A stretch of DNA of 64,000 nt from Linnemannia elongata (GCA_036320915.1 JAXBDG010000018.1:372001-436000); one strand, 5' to 3'. Shown: positions 28,243 through 40,949, numbered from the stretch's first letter. Notes: generated by a model from the letters alone, not told the origin. Numbers and translations: made by a program.

Positions 28243-28635
28243 TCAAGACATAAACATGTCCTGCGAATTGTAAGAATTGTAATTTGAATGCTGTTGAGGC
28301 TGATCACTCCTTCCAGCTCCAAACCAGCTACTCTGCTGTCCCTGCTGCTGCTGTCCAGACTGCTGAGGGAACTGTGAGTACCGCGAAGCGAATATGGATG
28401 TCCTTAAGATAGGACTACTTGGGTTCTCGTGAGCGATAGAAGACGACGAGATGGACTGGGCTTGGTGGACTACATGGTCACTGAAAACACTGGAGGTCTG
28501 ACCAGCGATGTGGCCCTCTGGGGGAACGACGGCGCTGATACTGCTTCTTCTTGTGTTTGTGGGGGGTTGGTCAATGGTGGTGGTAGTGGTTTGTTGCTGC
28601 TGTTGGAAGCTTCTGAAGATTGGGAATGATGGCAT
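28243..28635 (-). CDS. Ser/Gln-rich small protein (130 aa), unrecognised
   Basis: I start at MPSFPIFRSFQQQQQ (28635) and not the further upstream ATG at 28785, because the upstream part lacks protein-like composition and the A-rich context fits a leader. The protein has a short N-terminal aromatic segment, Gln and Thr runs, a central Ser-rich segment (RRSSISAVVPPEGHIAGQTS, then SSPILRTSIFASRYSQFP) and a Gln/Asn/Ser-rich C-terminus ending QDMFMS. The Arg-Arg-Ser-Ser and Ser-Pro sites look phosphorylatable. No known domain, and probably disordered. Real coding use is likely but not certain. Confidence 0.5.
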   Translation of the reverse strand: MPSFPIFRSFQQQQQTTTTTIDQPPTNTRRSSISAVVPPEGHIAGQTSSVFSDHVVHQAQSISSSSIAHENPSSPILRTSIFASRYSQFPQQSGQQQQGQQSSWFGAGRSDQPQQHSNYNSYNSQDMFMS

Positions 28636-29140
28636 GTTTGCTTTTTGTTTTTTTTGGGTGATGTGTGTGCGGTTGATATGTTTTTGAGTATGTATGAAGA
28701 AAAGAAGTGAAAATTGGTGAAGATGCGATGTTAGTTGCGGTCTTCGATGAACAACAAAAAACTTTTCGTCTCTAGCAAAAAGCATTGTCGAGAGGGGTCA
28801 CAAGGCCAGCTCTCGTTCGCATTGGCCAAGGCCTCGAACGCCAACGAAAAAAATTCTCCGATTCTGCCAACGCTTATGAGTGCACGGGGTCAATTTTGAA
28901 ATCCAGGGGGCCCGTCTAGGTCTCACCTCCCCACAACGTCAAATAACGAATGTGTTTGTTCATCGCTACCTCGAAGGTTGTTTTAATGCTCTTCCTCTCA
29001 CTGGTCAAACGCGTCGTTTTATGCTTTTTTTTATTTCGTGGGTACTGGATATTTTATGGGTACTGAAAACCATTTTTTTTCCTAGGACTGACCAACAAAC
29101 GCGCTTATCAGTCTGTGAAAAGGGACAGAGCTGCAGAGCA
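28636..29140. other. Intergenic, no gene seen
   Basis: Promoter region of the Ser/Gln-rich gene and 3' flank of the DUF4112 gene. No other feature recognised. Confidence 0.45.
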
Positions 29141-30951
29141 TCAACCTGGACTACTATTGCTATCCGAGAAACCACCGTGACCAAACCCACTATCACCTGA
29201 ACTCGATAGGTTCGACCACTGCGTCTGCGTCTCTCCCCCTTCGTCATCTTCATAATCACCATACTCGTACATCTCGTCCGAGTCCGAGTCCTCCAACTCC
29301 TCCCCTTCTTCTTTGTCTATATCCTCATCCTCATCGGTCTCAAAGTCATTTTCGTCCATCACAAACCCGCCACCAACAAGAGGCCCTCCATACTCCACAT
29401 CCCGATTGCGCCATCGCATAACCGGCAGTGCCGACGACATCGAGACACATCCTCTCGCCAACGCTTTCGCCTTCAAATCAGCGGAGTTCCGGAGACTGGA
29501 GTCTGCACTGGAGTTGGGGCTGCTGCTATCGGATCCCCCTTGTCGTGATCCTGAACGAGTTGTGGCGCCAGATCCAGATATGGCTCCAAGTCCTGTCAGA
29601 AGGGGACAGCTCAGTCGCCAGTAGTCGTCGCTCAGGTGCCCCTGCTTGGGGTAGTAGTACTGCGGGGGGATATGGTGCTGCTTGCACTTTGGGATGGGCC
29701 ATGGAAGAGACAGGGTATAAGTCGTTAAGGGCTTTTCCTTGGGCGAAGTTGGAGGTGAGCCATCCTTAATACCCTTCCCCTCATCCTCAGCGACGTCTTC
29801 GACATCATGAGCCTCGGGCGGAGTGAAACAGTACTCGGCAGTAGAAAAGGTCATCTCGCAGGGCTGGTATACAGCTTCAGTGATACGACTGCGACGAGGC
29901 TGAGTTCCCAAGGGAAGAAGTGGGACGACATACACTTCATCGGTTCTTGGAGCACCAATCACCGTCGCCGCAGAGTATTCACCCATTGCCTCATTATCAA
30001 TACCCACCAGACAGTGCCATTCTGTAGCAGCAGTCGGTTGCTGCCGCTGTTGTTCTTGTCCAGGGATCAGAATTGGGGGTGCCTGTGTCGCCACCTCCGC
30101 CTCTGCTGCTTCCGGAAGTTCAGGAATGGGCGATAGAGATGGGTATGTAGTGAGGTTCATCACTGTCACTGCGCGAGGCATAATGGATTTTGCAGGAAAA
30201 GGAGGAGCAGGGATGACCAGTCTCTGCAAAGTTCCCTGCGGCTTCTTCTTGATCGTCTTGTTTGTCATTCTGTAGGTCAGTCCCTGCTGCAACAGCCCGC
30301 TGCTGCCAGTAGCCATCAAGGTCGCGTTCTCTTCCACCGCCGCCGCAGTCGAGCCAAGGCAAGACTCAAAAAAGGCTTTGGCGCACTTCTCATCATGTCG
30401 CACGACTCTGATCCGTGCAGAGTCAACCATCCGCAAGTTGGCACAAAAGGCCAGTCGCAAGAACGGTGCCACCGGGAATAAGATCCCAATTAAGAGGTCG
30501 GTTACAAAGCACTGGCGCGCGTATCGCTGTAAGGTGACGCGATCCGAGTCGTCGAACATAAAGCGGTCCCTGAGAGGTCGATAGACCTTAAAGTACGAAA
30601 GCGTCGCACAGATCAAGAGTCCGACTCCTGGGATCAGTCCTATCCGTAACAAAAAAAAAAAAAGGCGAAATCAGAACGATGGTAAATAAAATTAGTCTCT
30701 CACCTATCGTCACGTCCTAGCAATAACGGAGATCACGTCTGCGAATACTTACCGAGAAAGAATGCCAGACCGATACGTGCCAAAGAGTTCCAAACACTCA
30801 TCTTGTACCAACCCTTGCCGTCGACAGCCTGACCATCAATATCGGCGTCGCACACTCCATCCAGCAGGTTCGCCCACCACTGGATCCGTCGCAAGGTCTC
30901 ATGATTGACTTTCATCTCTTTCTCTTTTGGATGCGGTTCAAATTCTTGCAT
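29141..30951 (-). CDS. DUF4112 membrane protein with long acidic tail (565 aa, two exons)
   Basis: Exon 1 is 30951-30753 (MQEFEPHPKEKEM...) and exon 2 is 30639-29141, joined by a GTAAGT donor and a GGATAG acceptor in phase 1. The join restores the family signature AFFLGLIPGVGLLICATLSY. The DUF4112 domain covers about residues 18-135: RRIQWWANLLDG, the GLIPGVG motif, and a second hydrophobic segment LLIGILFPVAPFLRLAF. These hydrophobic segments suggest membrane association. After about residue 140 the protein is Pro/Ser-rich and low complexity, ending in a very acidic stretch (about residues 500-545, DETDEDEDIDKEEGEE-like). The family's function is unknown. The long tail is unusual next to bacterial members of about 150 aa. 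Confidence 0.8.
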
Positions 30952-31510
30952 CTCAAATTACAACTTCTCTTACTGGTATGACTGTTGATAATGGCTTGAT
31001 TGTCTTCGAAAGGTTGCTGAAGTTGCAATTCAAAAGGTGATAGTGGTTGTAATGGCGTTGGCGAATGTTGCTGTTTTAATACGATTATCAAGTAAAAAAG
31101 ATTGCGTTGGATAAATGTGCTTAAAGATTTGGTCACTGCTTGATAAAAGCATGTAACGGAGAGTAAGAAGGACGTGTTACTTTTGTGAAGATGCGCGTGG
31201 AAAGCGCGGATAGTATGAGTGGAGGTGGGGAGAAGCGACAGTGCGAGAAAGAGAAAAAGTAAAGTGTAGGCGATGGCTGATCTTTATAAGAGTCGAATTT
31301 CGTACTCGCATCTTAGTGATGATAAAAAACGGCTTTCTTGCCGTTAGGTCGTCAAGCAACACAAAGCTCCAAGGAGCAATATCAAGCGCATTGTCTACTC
31401 AACATGATGCTTGCGTCGGCGATACCAACCAATTTCCTCCGCAACCGAACAAGTCCTGCTCCGCCGCCTCCAGTGGGCTTAAAGTATCTATGTTAATTTA
31501 GGCTGACTAT
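30952..31510. other. Intergenic, no gene seen
   Basis: Between the start of the DUF4112 gene and the end of the DUF455 gene, both on the minus strand. Holds the former's promoter; no clear TATA box. Confidence 0.45.
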
Positions 31511-33215
31511 CTATGCCAATTGATGTGCAGAAGCATGTGCAGAAGGAGCCACTTCACCATCTTGAACAACAGCATTTGTAAGAGATCCCGCAGCAGGCGC
31601 TGTCTCAGCAGTGGCACCTTCCTGTTTGTCCTTCTTGCTCTGTAAACGCCTTCCAGCCGCAGGCTTGAATCCTGTCCTCTCGCGCACAACAACCAAGGGC
31701 TCATACCAACCCCTTGTCAAGCCTCCCTTCTCACGATCGGCAGTGTTGAATGGTGGCTTCAAAGATCCTTTGAAGTATTGGACAACAACCTCTTGGAACC
31801 GTTTCCGCCTTTGTGCCTCTGCAGGGTCAACCACCTCCTCTTCCACCCGCTTCACCTCGCTCGCTTCTTCTCCTTCCTCTGACTTCTTCTCGGCATAAGC
31901 AGGTGGCACCTGTCGGAATTCGTACAAGTCATCGTCAGCATCGTTCACATCCTTTCCTCCACCAGCTCCAAAAGCCTTCTCTGCGTCCTGATCCAATCCG
32001 ACTCCTTCATGCTTCTTCAACAGATAACAAAACCACCGATGACCGATCTGGACGTGTGTCACCTCATCCTCATGGACCTTCTGCAACATCTTTGCCGAAT
32101 CCTCATCGCCACTCCTGCTGAACCGAGCAATAGTCGCTGGGTTGACATCCAGACCTCGTGACTCGATCGTCATATGCACGACAGCCATGCGTGCCAGTGC
32201 CGATCGTGCAGTGTCCGTGCAAGAATCCCAGATTGAGGCGTGAACAGGGAGGTCTCCGTAATGTGCTCCTTGCGACTCTAACCGCTCATTGAGCCATTTG
32301 AAGTGCTACCATGTCAAAGAGGGCACGTTATTAGCTGGTAGCCTTTCTCTATTTCTCAATGATTTAATGAATGCATGTGGCTCCTTGTCGCTTTACCTTG
32401 GATTCGTCGCAAGCCATTTGCATAAAGTCGTCAAAGAACCGGTTGGGCATCACAAACTCCTTATCCTCCTCGTTTTCGATCTGGTTCTTGAGTGCCGTTC
32501 CTGCAGTTGCCTGAGTATAGTATCCAAAGCGCGCCATATTGTCCAACGCCGTGTCGATCGCCCATTGCTCCACGTTTGCCAATGCTGTCATAGCATATCA
32601 GATAAGAAAGCGGAGGTACATCAGTTGTCCGTTTGTATTGTTTTGTTCATTGCTCCTTTATCATCAAAACCTTTCCTCAAACGATCTCCCAGCTGCAACA
32701 TATTCTGCGCTCTTACCATGTAAAATGGCGATCCTGCTAGCTAAACACATCGAAAAAGGTTAGAAGAAGCCACAAGGCTTGTCGGTCAGTATGGTTCCTT
32801 TGTCCCTCCGTCAGGCCAAAAGTAAGATCCTCCCCGAGCTTGATGACATGAAGAAATTCCAGACAAAAATAATCAAAACAACAACACAAAGGAAGTGCCT
32901 CTTACATAAAGAACCAGCCTTGCCGACCTTGACGCCAAACCCCGGCCTCACAAACTCAAGCGTATCGGGTCTTGAGGGCTTCTCTGGAGGCATGGCACGA
33001 CCTAATGGCATCGACTCTACCTCCTTCTCCTGAGCGCCTTCCTTGCTGTTACGAGCTTGAATGGTCTGTTTCCATTGCTCGCCCAGAAGAAGGGTCAAGT
33101 CGGCCTTCTCGATGGGATCGATCGTGTGCATGATGTGAACACATCTCTCGAGGAGTGAATCACACCCCTCGGGGAATCGCAGCTCCTGTGCATGAGGTTG
33201 TCCTTGTTCTGACAT
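31511..33215 (-). CDS. DUF455 ferritin-like protein (438 aa, four exons)
   Basis: Exons: 33215-32906, 32740-32717 (a 24-nt microexon), 32584-32397 and 32305-31511, all with GT-AG junctions and consistent phase. The microexon supplies SRIAILHA, which completes the family sequence (RIAILHALANVEQWAIDTAL). Later signatures are DESKHFKWLNERL, YGDLPVHASIWDS, ARMAVVHMTIESRGLDVNPA and EDEVTHVQIGHRWF. The Glu and His residues of these helices (VEQ, ESKH, IES, DEVTH) are the expected di-metal ligands of a ferritin-like four-helix bundle. The family (DUF455, related to MiaE-like proteins) probably performs an oxygen-dependent or hydroxylase-like reaction, substrate unknown. A Glu-rich segment and an Ala/Lys-rich tail follow the core. 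No targeting signal seen. Confidence 0.85.
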
Positions 33216-33568
33216 TGTTTGATGAGTCCTGTTCCTTGTTCCTTGCTGAAGTTGCTGTTGATCCTGAGAGTGTGCGGAAGACTGATCTTTGTGGGCGTTG
33301 GGTAATAAAAGGCAGAAACAGCGTGGCAGTGAACAAGGAATAAATAAATAGCCCTCCCTGTCGGAAACAAAAAAAAACGAATTTTATTTTCTTTCACAAT
33401 AGAGTCGGCGAGAGAGACACCTGTCTTGTAGATAGGAAGGGAGGGGAAGAGTTGGCAGGGCAACACGCAAAACACAAACAAAAAAAAATGAACGAGGGTA
33501 ATGAATGGTGGTGAACGGTGGGGTCGATAAATGTTGGTGAGTGTATTGAAAAAATAGTCGCTCCTTCT
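33216..33568. other. Intergenic, no gene seen
   Basis: Short spacer between the DUF455 start and the tropomyosin 3' end. It holds the DUF455 promoter and presumably the tropomyosin 3' UTR. Confidence 0.45.
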
Positions 33569-35380
33569 TTACATCTCGTCCATGGCCTTCAAGGTCTCTT
33601 CCAACTCGGCCTTGACAAGGTTGTGCTTCTCGTTCATCTCCTCGAGCTTGGTCTCGAGCGAGTCCCTCTCCTTCTCAAGAGTCTTGACCTTGCGCTCAAG
33701 ATCCTCAACCTTCAACTCGTGTTCACGGAGCCTAGTTAGAAGCAAAAGCAATTGGGTCCATTAGTACCTCCGTTCCTTTGTTTTGTGGTTCTGTTTGTAA
33801 TCGCTGTTTTTTGGTTTGTTTAGGTGTCCTCTCGTCGCCTGCGAGCTCATCTTCCCCTGTGGTGAGATAAGTAAAACCAGCAAAGGGTGAAAAAAGGGGG
33901 GAAAGAACAAATGAAAACGCAACGCGACAGGAGGGTAGTAAGGGAGGATTGACAATGGAAGTCAGCCGTTGTTGACGTTGCTACTTGCTCACTGCAACTT
34001 TGCTGTTATCATCGCGCCATATCGTCTGCACGGATATTGTTGTCTGCTGCTGTGTGCCTGATGATGTTGTCCTTTCCTGCAGTCGTAAGTAAGGAACCGT
34101 TCATTCAACCTTGTTGTATTGGCGGGACCCTTTCCTTCACTCTCCCTTGGGTCTTTCAGTTTAGAACGACTAGGGTAGGCTCTCAACCGTAGCCCCCCTC
34201 TCTACAGCTGTTGAGTGTTTAGTTGCCTGGTTGGCTGGTTTGATGGTGGTCTACCAATCCGTTTGTATGCGTTGTTTGCCATTTTTGTTTGTCTGTCTGT
34301 CCGTACTTTATATCCACCAGGCTCTCTTGCTCCACTCCCTCGACCTCAAATACAAAAGAAAAAAACGAGAGCAGGAGCAAACACGAGATGACCAGATGGA
34401 GGGAAAACACAACTTGCTGTTTGTTCCCTCCTGTTTGCAACAAAGGCAAAAGAAAAGAAAAGAAAAGGAAGAAATCCCCAGCTATAGCATCGACCTCCTT
34501 TGCGCCGCCTCCGCAAGTCTCCTCACTCATGCGCCATTGCTCCCATGACCCCTCTTCCCCTTCCCTCCTTCTCCTTCTCCTTCACCCCCTTGGATACTTT
34601 TTTCTTTGCCCTATCGGCTCCTGAAATAAAAAAGGAGGGGTTAACTTACTTGGTCTTGGAGTCGCTTCCACCAGTCTCGGCCTTCTCAAGCTGGCTCTCG
34701 AGGTTGGTGATGCGGTTGTTGAAGGAGATGGCCTCCTGGTCCTTGGCGGAAAGCTCGGCCTTGAGAGCAGCGAGCTCGCGCTCAGCAGTTTCGGCGCGGG
34801 CAGAGGCGGCATCAGCCTCAGCACGGAGGTTCTCGAGTTTCTACAATAGGGCGTCAGTGGTGGCAAAGGAGGAGGAAAGTAACAAAAACGCGTACGTTAG
34901 CGGTGTCGTCAACCTAGAATTGGCCTGGGAAAAGTGCACAAGGGCATTCAATGGTGTCGCTTTATCGACAGTTTTCGTCCTTGGTTCCCCTCCTTCCATG
35001 ATAGCCAGGGTTCTGTGAGAGAAACAGTAACGGCTGAAATAAATGGAGGTGTGAGATGAGACGAGTCTCTGTCATGACAATGAGAAAAGAAAGTACAAAA
35101 AGGCGCGCGCCTTCGAAGTGCCTTGATGCCGCAGTCGAGTCTTGCTGTGCCGTTTTATACTCTTGAGATGACCCTTCTCCTCTTCTGGTGGTGGCGGTGG
35201 GTACGGTTGTCCACTTGAGGTGTGAGATGGCTACCAGAGGAGGGAAGAGACGACGACAGGGACGGTGACGACAGGGCCAGGTACTTGTCCAGCACGCGTG
35301 CAAAAAAAAATGTGTCGTTGTTGTTGTCGTTCGTTTGTTATTCACAAGCTGTCGTTTGTTACCTTCTTGAAGGCTTCCAT
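33569..35380 (-). CDS. Tropomyosin (about 129 aa from the exons found)
   Basis: Four exons: 35380-35363 (MEAFKK), 34913-34896 (VDDTAN), 34840-34650 and 33731-33569. All are phase-compatible with good GT-AG sites; the first two are only 18 nt each. The joined protein is a continuous coiled coil, from KLENLRAEADAASARAE to LERKVKTLEKERDSLETKLE and EEMNEKHNLVKAELEETLKA, closely like fission-yeast Cdc8. Tropomyosin binds along actin filaments and stabilises cables for polarised growth and cytokinesis. The product is shorter than the 161 aa of Cdc8; the gap falls at the exon 3/exon 4 join (SDSKTKLREHE). Either this lineage has a shorter form or a further exon lies in the 918-nt last intron. I did not find one. 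Confidence 0.85.
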
Positions 35381-36920
35381 TGTGAGTTGTTGGGGTGTTT
35401 AAGGGATGATGAGTGAGGGAGAGGTGTGTGTCGTCAAGAAAAAGGCATGCACCTCTGGCCAAACGTTTTATTACTTCGGCAAGCCCTCTCTAAAATGCAA
35501 TCTCTCTTTCTCTCACTCTCTCACATTGTCCTGAAAATTTACTTTACGGAGGCTGCGCGGACCCGCCAGTGTGACGCATGAGAACTCGCAAGAGCTAGAG
35601 ATGTCCAGCAAGCAACAGGCACATGTCCCCCTCCTCCAATACAGGCTGTGTGTCCCATGCTCGCATTTTTCACAACTGCAACTGCCCAGCGCAAAAAAAA
35701 AAAAAAAAAAGGAAGGGCAATGCCTTCAGTTCGAAATCGCATGTGTGATTCGATATCCTATCTATCACAAGCAGCTTCAGCCACTCACACAAGCAACAGA
35801 GCTATGAAACAAAAAAGCAAGGGCCTGGATGCGTTTATTTTTTGAGCACCGTCCATGCCCATCGGGGAACTGAGTATCAAGTTGTGCTTACTGGCATGCA
35901 TGGTGACGGAGAAATAAGAAGAAGGACATGCAATGAAAAAAGTTAAAAATGTTCCCAGGAGAGTGTAAAAGTGTAGTAGTAAAAGAAGGAGAGAAGGAAC
36001 ACTAGAAGAGGGCGAAACGCATTTTCTGATAATCCCTTTTGAATGATAACGAGATGACTCTTTTGCATTCCATGCCAAACTGTTGGAAACAACAGAAGCA
36101 ACAGCAGCAGTAAGCAAGAAAAGGAAGCAGGTGGTTGCCTGTGCACAGTGTGCACTAGGCTTATTTTTGTGAAGTATTAGAGTTGTCTTCTCACTTTGTT
36201 ATTGCCTTTATCTCTGTCTGGTCTGTGTGTTCTTCCCCTTCCCTTCCTTCATTTTGTGCATTTCAGTACCGCTCATCCCTTCACCCGTCTGTGTCCCGTT
36301 GTACCTTGTCCCTTTATTTTTCTTCTTCGTTCTCGTTTTCTTTGTCCCTCCCCTTTGGAGCGGCACCACAGTGATCTTGGAGCACAGACAGAGGGCGAAA
36401 GTATCGCGTAAGGTGAGAGACCAGGTCGCGACGGACAAGTCAAATCTGTCCAATCAGACCATGGTCTGATCCATCATCGACCGAATCGCGAACCCCAGGT
36501 CCAACTTCTGAGACACATCAAATCAATCCAGGGACCACAAGAAAAATCTTCTCTCTTCGCTCCCACTACTTGTCCTCCTCTCCTCCTCTTTCTTCTTTTC
36601 TTTTTTTCTTCTTCTTCTTCTCCACAACCCATCTCGCACATCTTATTATTATTATCCATCCCCTTTTACTCGCAAAAAAGTCACCAGGAGTATAGAACAC
36701 ACAGTTAAAAAGAATATCAATCGCACTTTTTGGCATTCCAAAAGGATCTCTTTTTTATTTTTATTTCTTGTACATTCAGCAAAGCTGTCCCTTTCTACTT
36801 CTCTCTTCACCTATCCCTTCCCCCTCCTCCCCACTTCCCACCCTCCTCCTCCTCCTCTCCGAACTCTCTCTCTCTCTACCCTCACCCTCACCGTCATCAC
36901 CCACTCTCTCCCCTTCCATA
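35381..36920. promoter_or_regulatory. Divergent promoter region of tropomyosin and eEF3
   Basis: About 1.5 kb with no gene. The right side (36560-36915) is a long C/T-rich tract ending at the eEF3 ATG, typical of highly expressed fungal translation genes. The left side leads to tropomyosin on the other strand. Open frames in the tract are Ser/Pro/Leu low complexity and are not coding. Confidence 0.55.
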
Positions 36921-39900
36921 ATGACCGCAGATATCAAGGCCCTAAACGACCTCATCAAGGCCACAGAAGAAGCTAGTCTCTCGCCCGAGGCCCGCAAATC
37001 CCACGCAAGCAAAGTAGCCGACCAAGTTAAGAAGCTCGGCGTCATCAAAGCCTTCCACGAGGGCCATCTCGTCAAGACCCTCACCACCCTCCTCGAGAAC
37101 AAGAAGCAGGGTCATCTCCGTGAGGCTGCTCTCTTGATCCTCACTGAGGTCTCCAAGGCCGTTGGCCAGGCCGGTGAACCCTACCTGATCCCTTTAATGC
37201 CAAAGGTCCTCGATGGATATGCTGATAAGGTCGCTACCGTCCGTGACGCAGCCGACAGTGCGTCAAAGGCCATTATGGCTCTGCCTTCGATGTATGCCGT
37301 CAAGCTGCTGTTGCCGGTTCTCTTCGACACCATTGAGAATGGAAAGTGGCAATCCCAGTGCGGTTCTTTGAGGATCTTGACTGGTCTCTCCAAGACCTCG
37401 CCCAAGGTATGTGACGAAGCAGAGGATAAGGAGAAATAGTTTTTTTTTTTCCATTTTTTCATGTGTCACGTCGATCCAGAGAGGTGGCGAAATTTTTCTT
37501 GATCTGGATCCGATTTATGGCATCAAGGCTGTGAATCCCCTCACCACCCCACTCTTTTACTGATCGATATCTTATCCTTCTTCCTTTTATGTTCCTTTCT
37601 TACTTTACTTCACAACGAATGTAGCAAATCAGTAATTGCCTGTCCGAGATTGTGCCCATCCTTAGCGCCAGTATGTGGTCCACCCGCCCAGAGGTAAGAT
37701 TTATCTTTTCATTTGATAGCTAGCTCGAACTATTGTGTAAACACAAAAAAAGAAGAGGGTGCAAGAGGGAAAGAAGAGGTGGCCTGGAAGGAGTGATGTT
37801 GATAACAGGGGAATTGGGTAATGATAAGACACCCCCCGAACTCAAACATCCCATTAAACAGAGAATAAAGAACGAGAGTGGGGAGGGACCAAGGGGTGAG
37901 GGAAGGAAAGGAGTGGATGTAAGGACGGAGACTTTTTTTCGGATGGAAGGATAGGATGAAAACGATAAGCCTTTGGACTACGGTCTAATCCAGTGGCAAC
38001 CAGGACAAGGATGGGATGCACACCCACAGACACAACCACAACTTGGACGTGCGATCAACACCAACAGCAACAGGACGCATAGGAGCACAGACGCCGGACA
38101 AACAGCACAGGACAAGACCCATCTTTCATTACCTCCGGAATTGAACCTGTGGTCCAATGAGCTTACAAAGACTTGAAAATTTTTGCTTCCTTCGAATTCT
38201 AGGTCCAGGAAGAGGCCACCAAGACCACAACTGCCTGTTTCGACGTGGTCGGAAACCCGGATCTGACAAAGTCCATCCCCTTCCTCGTCGGCTGTATCAA
38301 GAACCCCGAAGAGGCCCCCGAGTGTATCCACCAATTGGCCTCGACCACCTTCGTCACCACCGTGGAGGCTCCCACGCTCGCCATCATGAATCCACTCCTC
38401 ATCCGTGGTCTTGCCGAGCGCGCGCCCGCCATCCAGCGTCAGACTGCCGTCATTATCGACAACATGTGTAAGCTGGTCGAGAACCCCGCTCATGCCCATC
38501 AGTTCTTGCCCAAACTCTTGCCCGGTCTTGACCGGATGATCGAAATCGGAGCCTCGCCCGAGCTCCGCTCTGTCGCTGAGCGTGCTCGTGCGACCTTGGT
38601 CCGTGTCGGTGGTGGTGAGAAAGCCCATGAGGACGCTTCGGTCAACATTGCCTATGAGGTCAAGCCTGCCGAGGTCTTTGAGCAGATCAAGAAGTCCTTG
38701 GGTCAGAAGGTCAAGATTGACGACTTTGTCAAGACCAGTTTAAACTACAGCGCAGGTTTGTGTTCAGAGTTGATCACTGCCCGTGATTTCGAGGCTCAGG
38801 CTTGGCATGCTTCGATCGAGCCTTACTTGGTCACCTTTGTCTCCAAGGACGATGCCAAGCGTGTCGCGACCGAGGTCCACAAGTACTTTGTCGAGTTTGA
38901 TGCCAAGAACGCCCGTGACAATGCTGCCGTCGAGGATGTCGAGGAGGGTGAACTCCTCTGCGACTGCGAGTTCTCGCTCGCCTACGGTGGTATGATTCTC
39001 TTGAACAAGACCCGTCTCAACCTCCGTCGTGGTCAGCGTTATGGTCTTTGCGGTCCCAACGGTGTCGGAAAGTCGACTCTCATGCGTGCCATCGCTGATG
39101 GTCAGCTCGAGGGCTTCCCTCCAGCAGACGAGCTTCGCACTGTCTTTGTCGAGCATAACCTGCAGGCCGAGGAGGCCGATCTTCCCGTTGTCCAGTTCAT
39201 GTTTGCCGATCCCAAGCTAGGAGACATTCCCCATGAGGAGGTCGTCTCTAGGTTGGCCTCTGTCGGTTTCACGGATGCAATGCAACAGCAGGCTGTCGGT
39301 TCCCTCTCTGGCGGTTGGAAGATGAAGCTCGAGTTGGCCCGCGCCATGTTGATGAACGCTGATATCCTGCTGCTGGATGAGCCCACCAATCATTTGGATG
39401 TCCACAACGTCGCCTGGCTCGAGAACTACCTGACCTCGCTCACTAACGTCACTTCAATGATTGTCTCCCACGACTCGAGCTTCCTCGACACTGTCTGCAC
39501 AGGCATCATCCATTACGAAAGTCGCAAACTCAAGAAGTACCGTGGTAATCTCTCCAAGTTTGTTGAGCAGTACCCCGATGCCAAATCCTACTACGAGCTC
39601 AAGTCATCCCTTGTCACCTTCAAGCTTCCCGAGCCCGGTTTCTTGGACGGTGTCAAATCCAAGGACAAGTCCCTCTTGCGTTTCGTGAACATCTCGTTCA
39701 CCTACCCTGGCAACACTGTCCCCACCATCAGGAACATGTCTGCTCAGGTCTCTCTCAACTCTCGTGTCGCCGTCGTTGGTCCCAACGGTGCTGGTAAATC
39801 GACTCTGATCAAGGTTCTCACAGGAGAGACTGTCCCCCAGGTCGGCGAGGTCATCAAGCACCCCAACCTCCGTGTCGCCTACGTCGCCCAACACGCCTTC

Positions 39901-40776
39901 CACCACGTAGAGATGCACCTGACAAAGACCCCCAATGAGTACATCCGCTGGCGCTACCAGTACGGCGAGGACCGTGAGCTTGCCAACAAGGCCACCCGCC
40001 AGATCACGCCTGAAGAGGAGGCGCAGATGAAGAAGTTGATCGCCTGGGAGATTGACGGCAACACGATGAAGCTCCAGATCGACGATATCTACGGTCGTCG
40101 TAAGGCCAAGCGCTCGTTTGAGTATGAGGTCCAATGGGTCGGTCGTCCCTTTGAGGATAACGCCTGGATCTCACGTGAGAAGCTCGAGGATTGGGGTTTC
40201 GAAAAGTTGGTCCAGGCCTTTGACGACAAAGAGGCAGCCCGTGCCGGAGCATGGACCCGTTCCTTGACCGCCGTCGAAGTCGAGAAACACCTCGGCGACC
40301 TCGGTCTCCCCGCCGAGTTTGCAACCCACAACCACATCAATGGTCTCTCTGGTGGCCAAAAGGTCAAGGTCGTCCTCGCCGCCGCCATGTGGCTCAACCC
40401 ACATATCCTAGTCCTCGACGAGCCCACCAACTATCTCGATCGCGACTCCCTCGGAGCTTTGACAGAGGCTCTCCGCGACTTTGGAGGCGGTGTCGTTATT
40501 ATTTCCCATCACCGCGACTTTACTGATGCCATCTGTACCGAAACTTGGTCGATCCAAGCCGGAGAACTGACCGTGACAGGCAACAACTACACCCAGCGTG
40601 CAGAGTCCAAGATTGTTCAGCAAGAAGCCGAGACCAAGATTGATGCTTTCGGAAACGTCGAGAAGGTCAAGTCGACCCGCAAATTGTCCCGTAAGGAGTT
40701 GAAGGAGAAGCAGAAGCGTCGTGCTGCTGCCAAAAAGCGTGGTGAGGAGGTCTCTGACTCTGAGGATGAGCTGTAA
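36921..40776 (+). CDS. TEF3: Translation elongation factor 3, eEF3 (1042 aa, three exons)
   Basis: Exons: 36921-37406, 37625-37693 and 38203-40776, with introns of 218 and 509 nt and all phases 0. Start MTADIKALND; a longer upstream frame is only leader. Order: N-terminal HEAT repeats (about residues 1-320), four-helix bundle, ABC1 with Walker A GPNGVGKST, signature LSGGWKMKLELARA and Walker B LLLDEPTNHLD, ABC2 with GPNGAGKST, LSGGQKVKV and LVLDEPTNYLD, a chromodomain-like insertion in ABC2 (YEVQWVGRPFEDNAW), and a Lys/Arg-rich C-terminus ending SEDEL. Length matches yeast eEF3 (1044 aa). It hydrolyses ATP on the ribosome to release E-site tRNA and help eEF1A delivery. Essential in fungi, so this is a housekeeping gene set between two NLR arrays. 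Confidence 0.97.
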
Positions 40777-40949
40777 AAACAAGACGGTGCAAGATTGGAC
40801 AACAACTAGGACAAAAAAAACCATCGCCACTAAGTACACTAGCATTAGAATCAACATAGAAAATCACACAAAAGCAACCTCCATACATGGGATCCGCAAC
40901 ATCTGTATATAAACATTTCATTATTTCTTTCTTACTATTTTGTTGCAAA

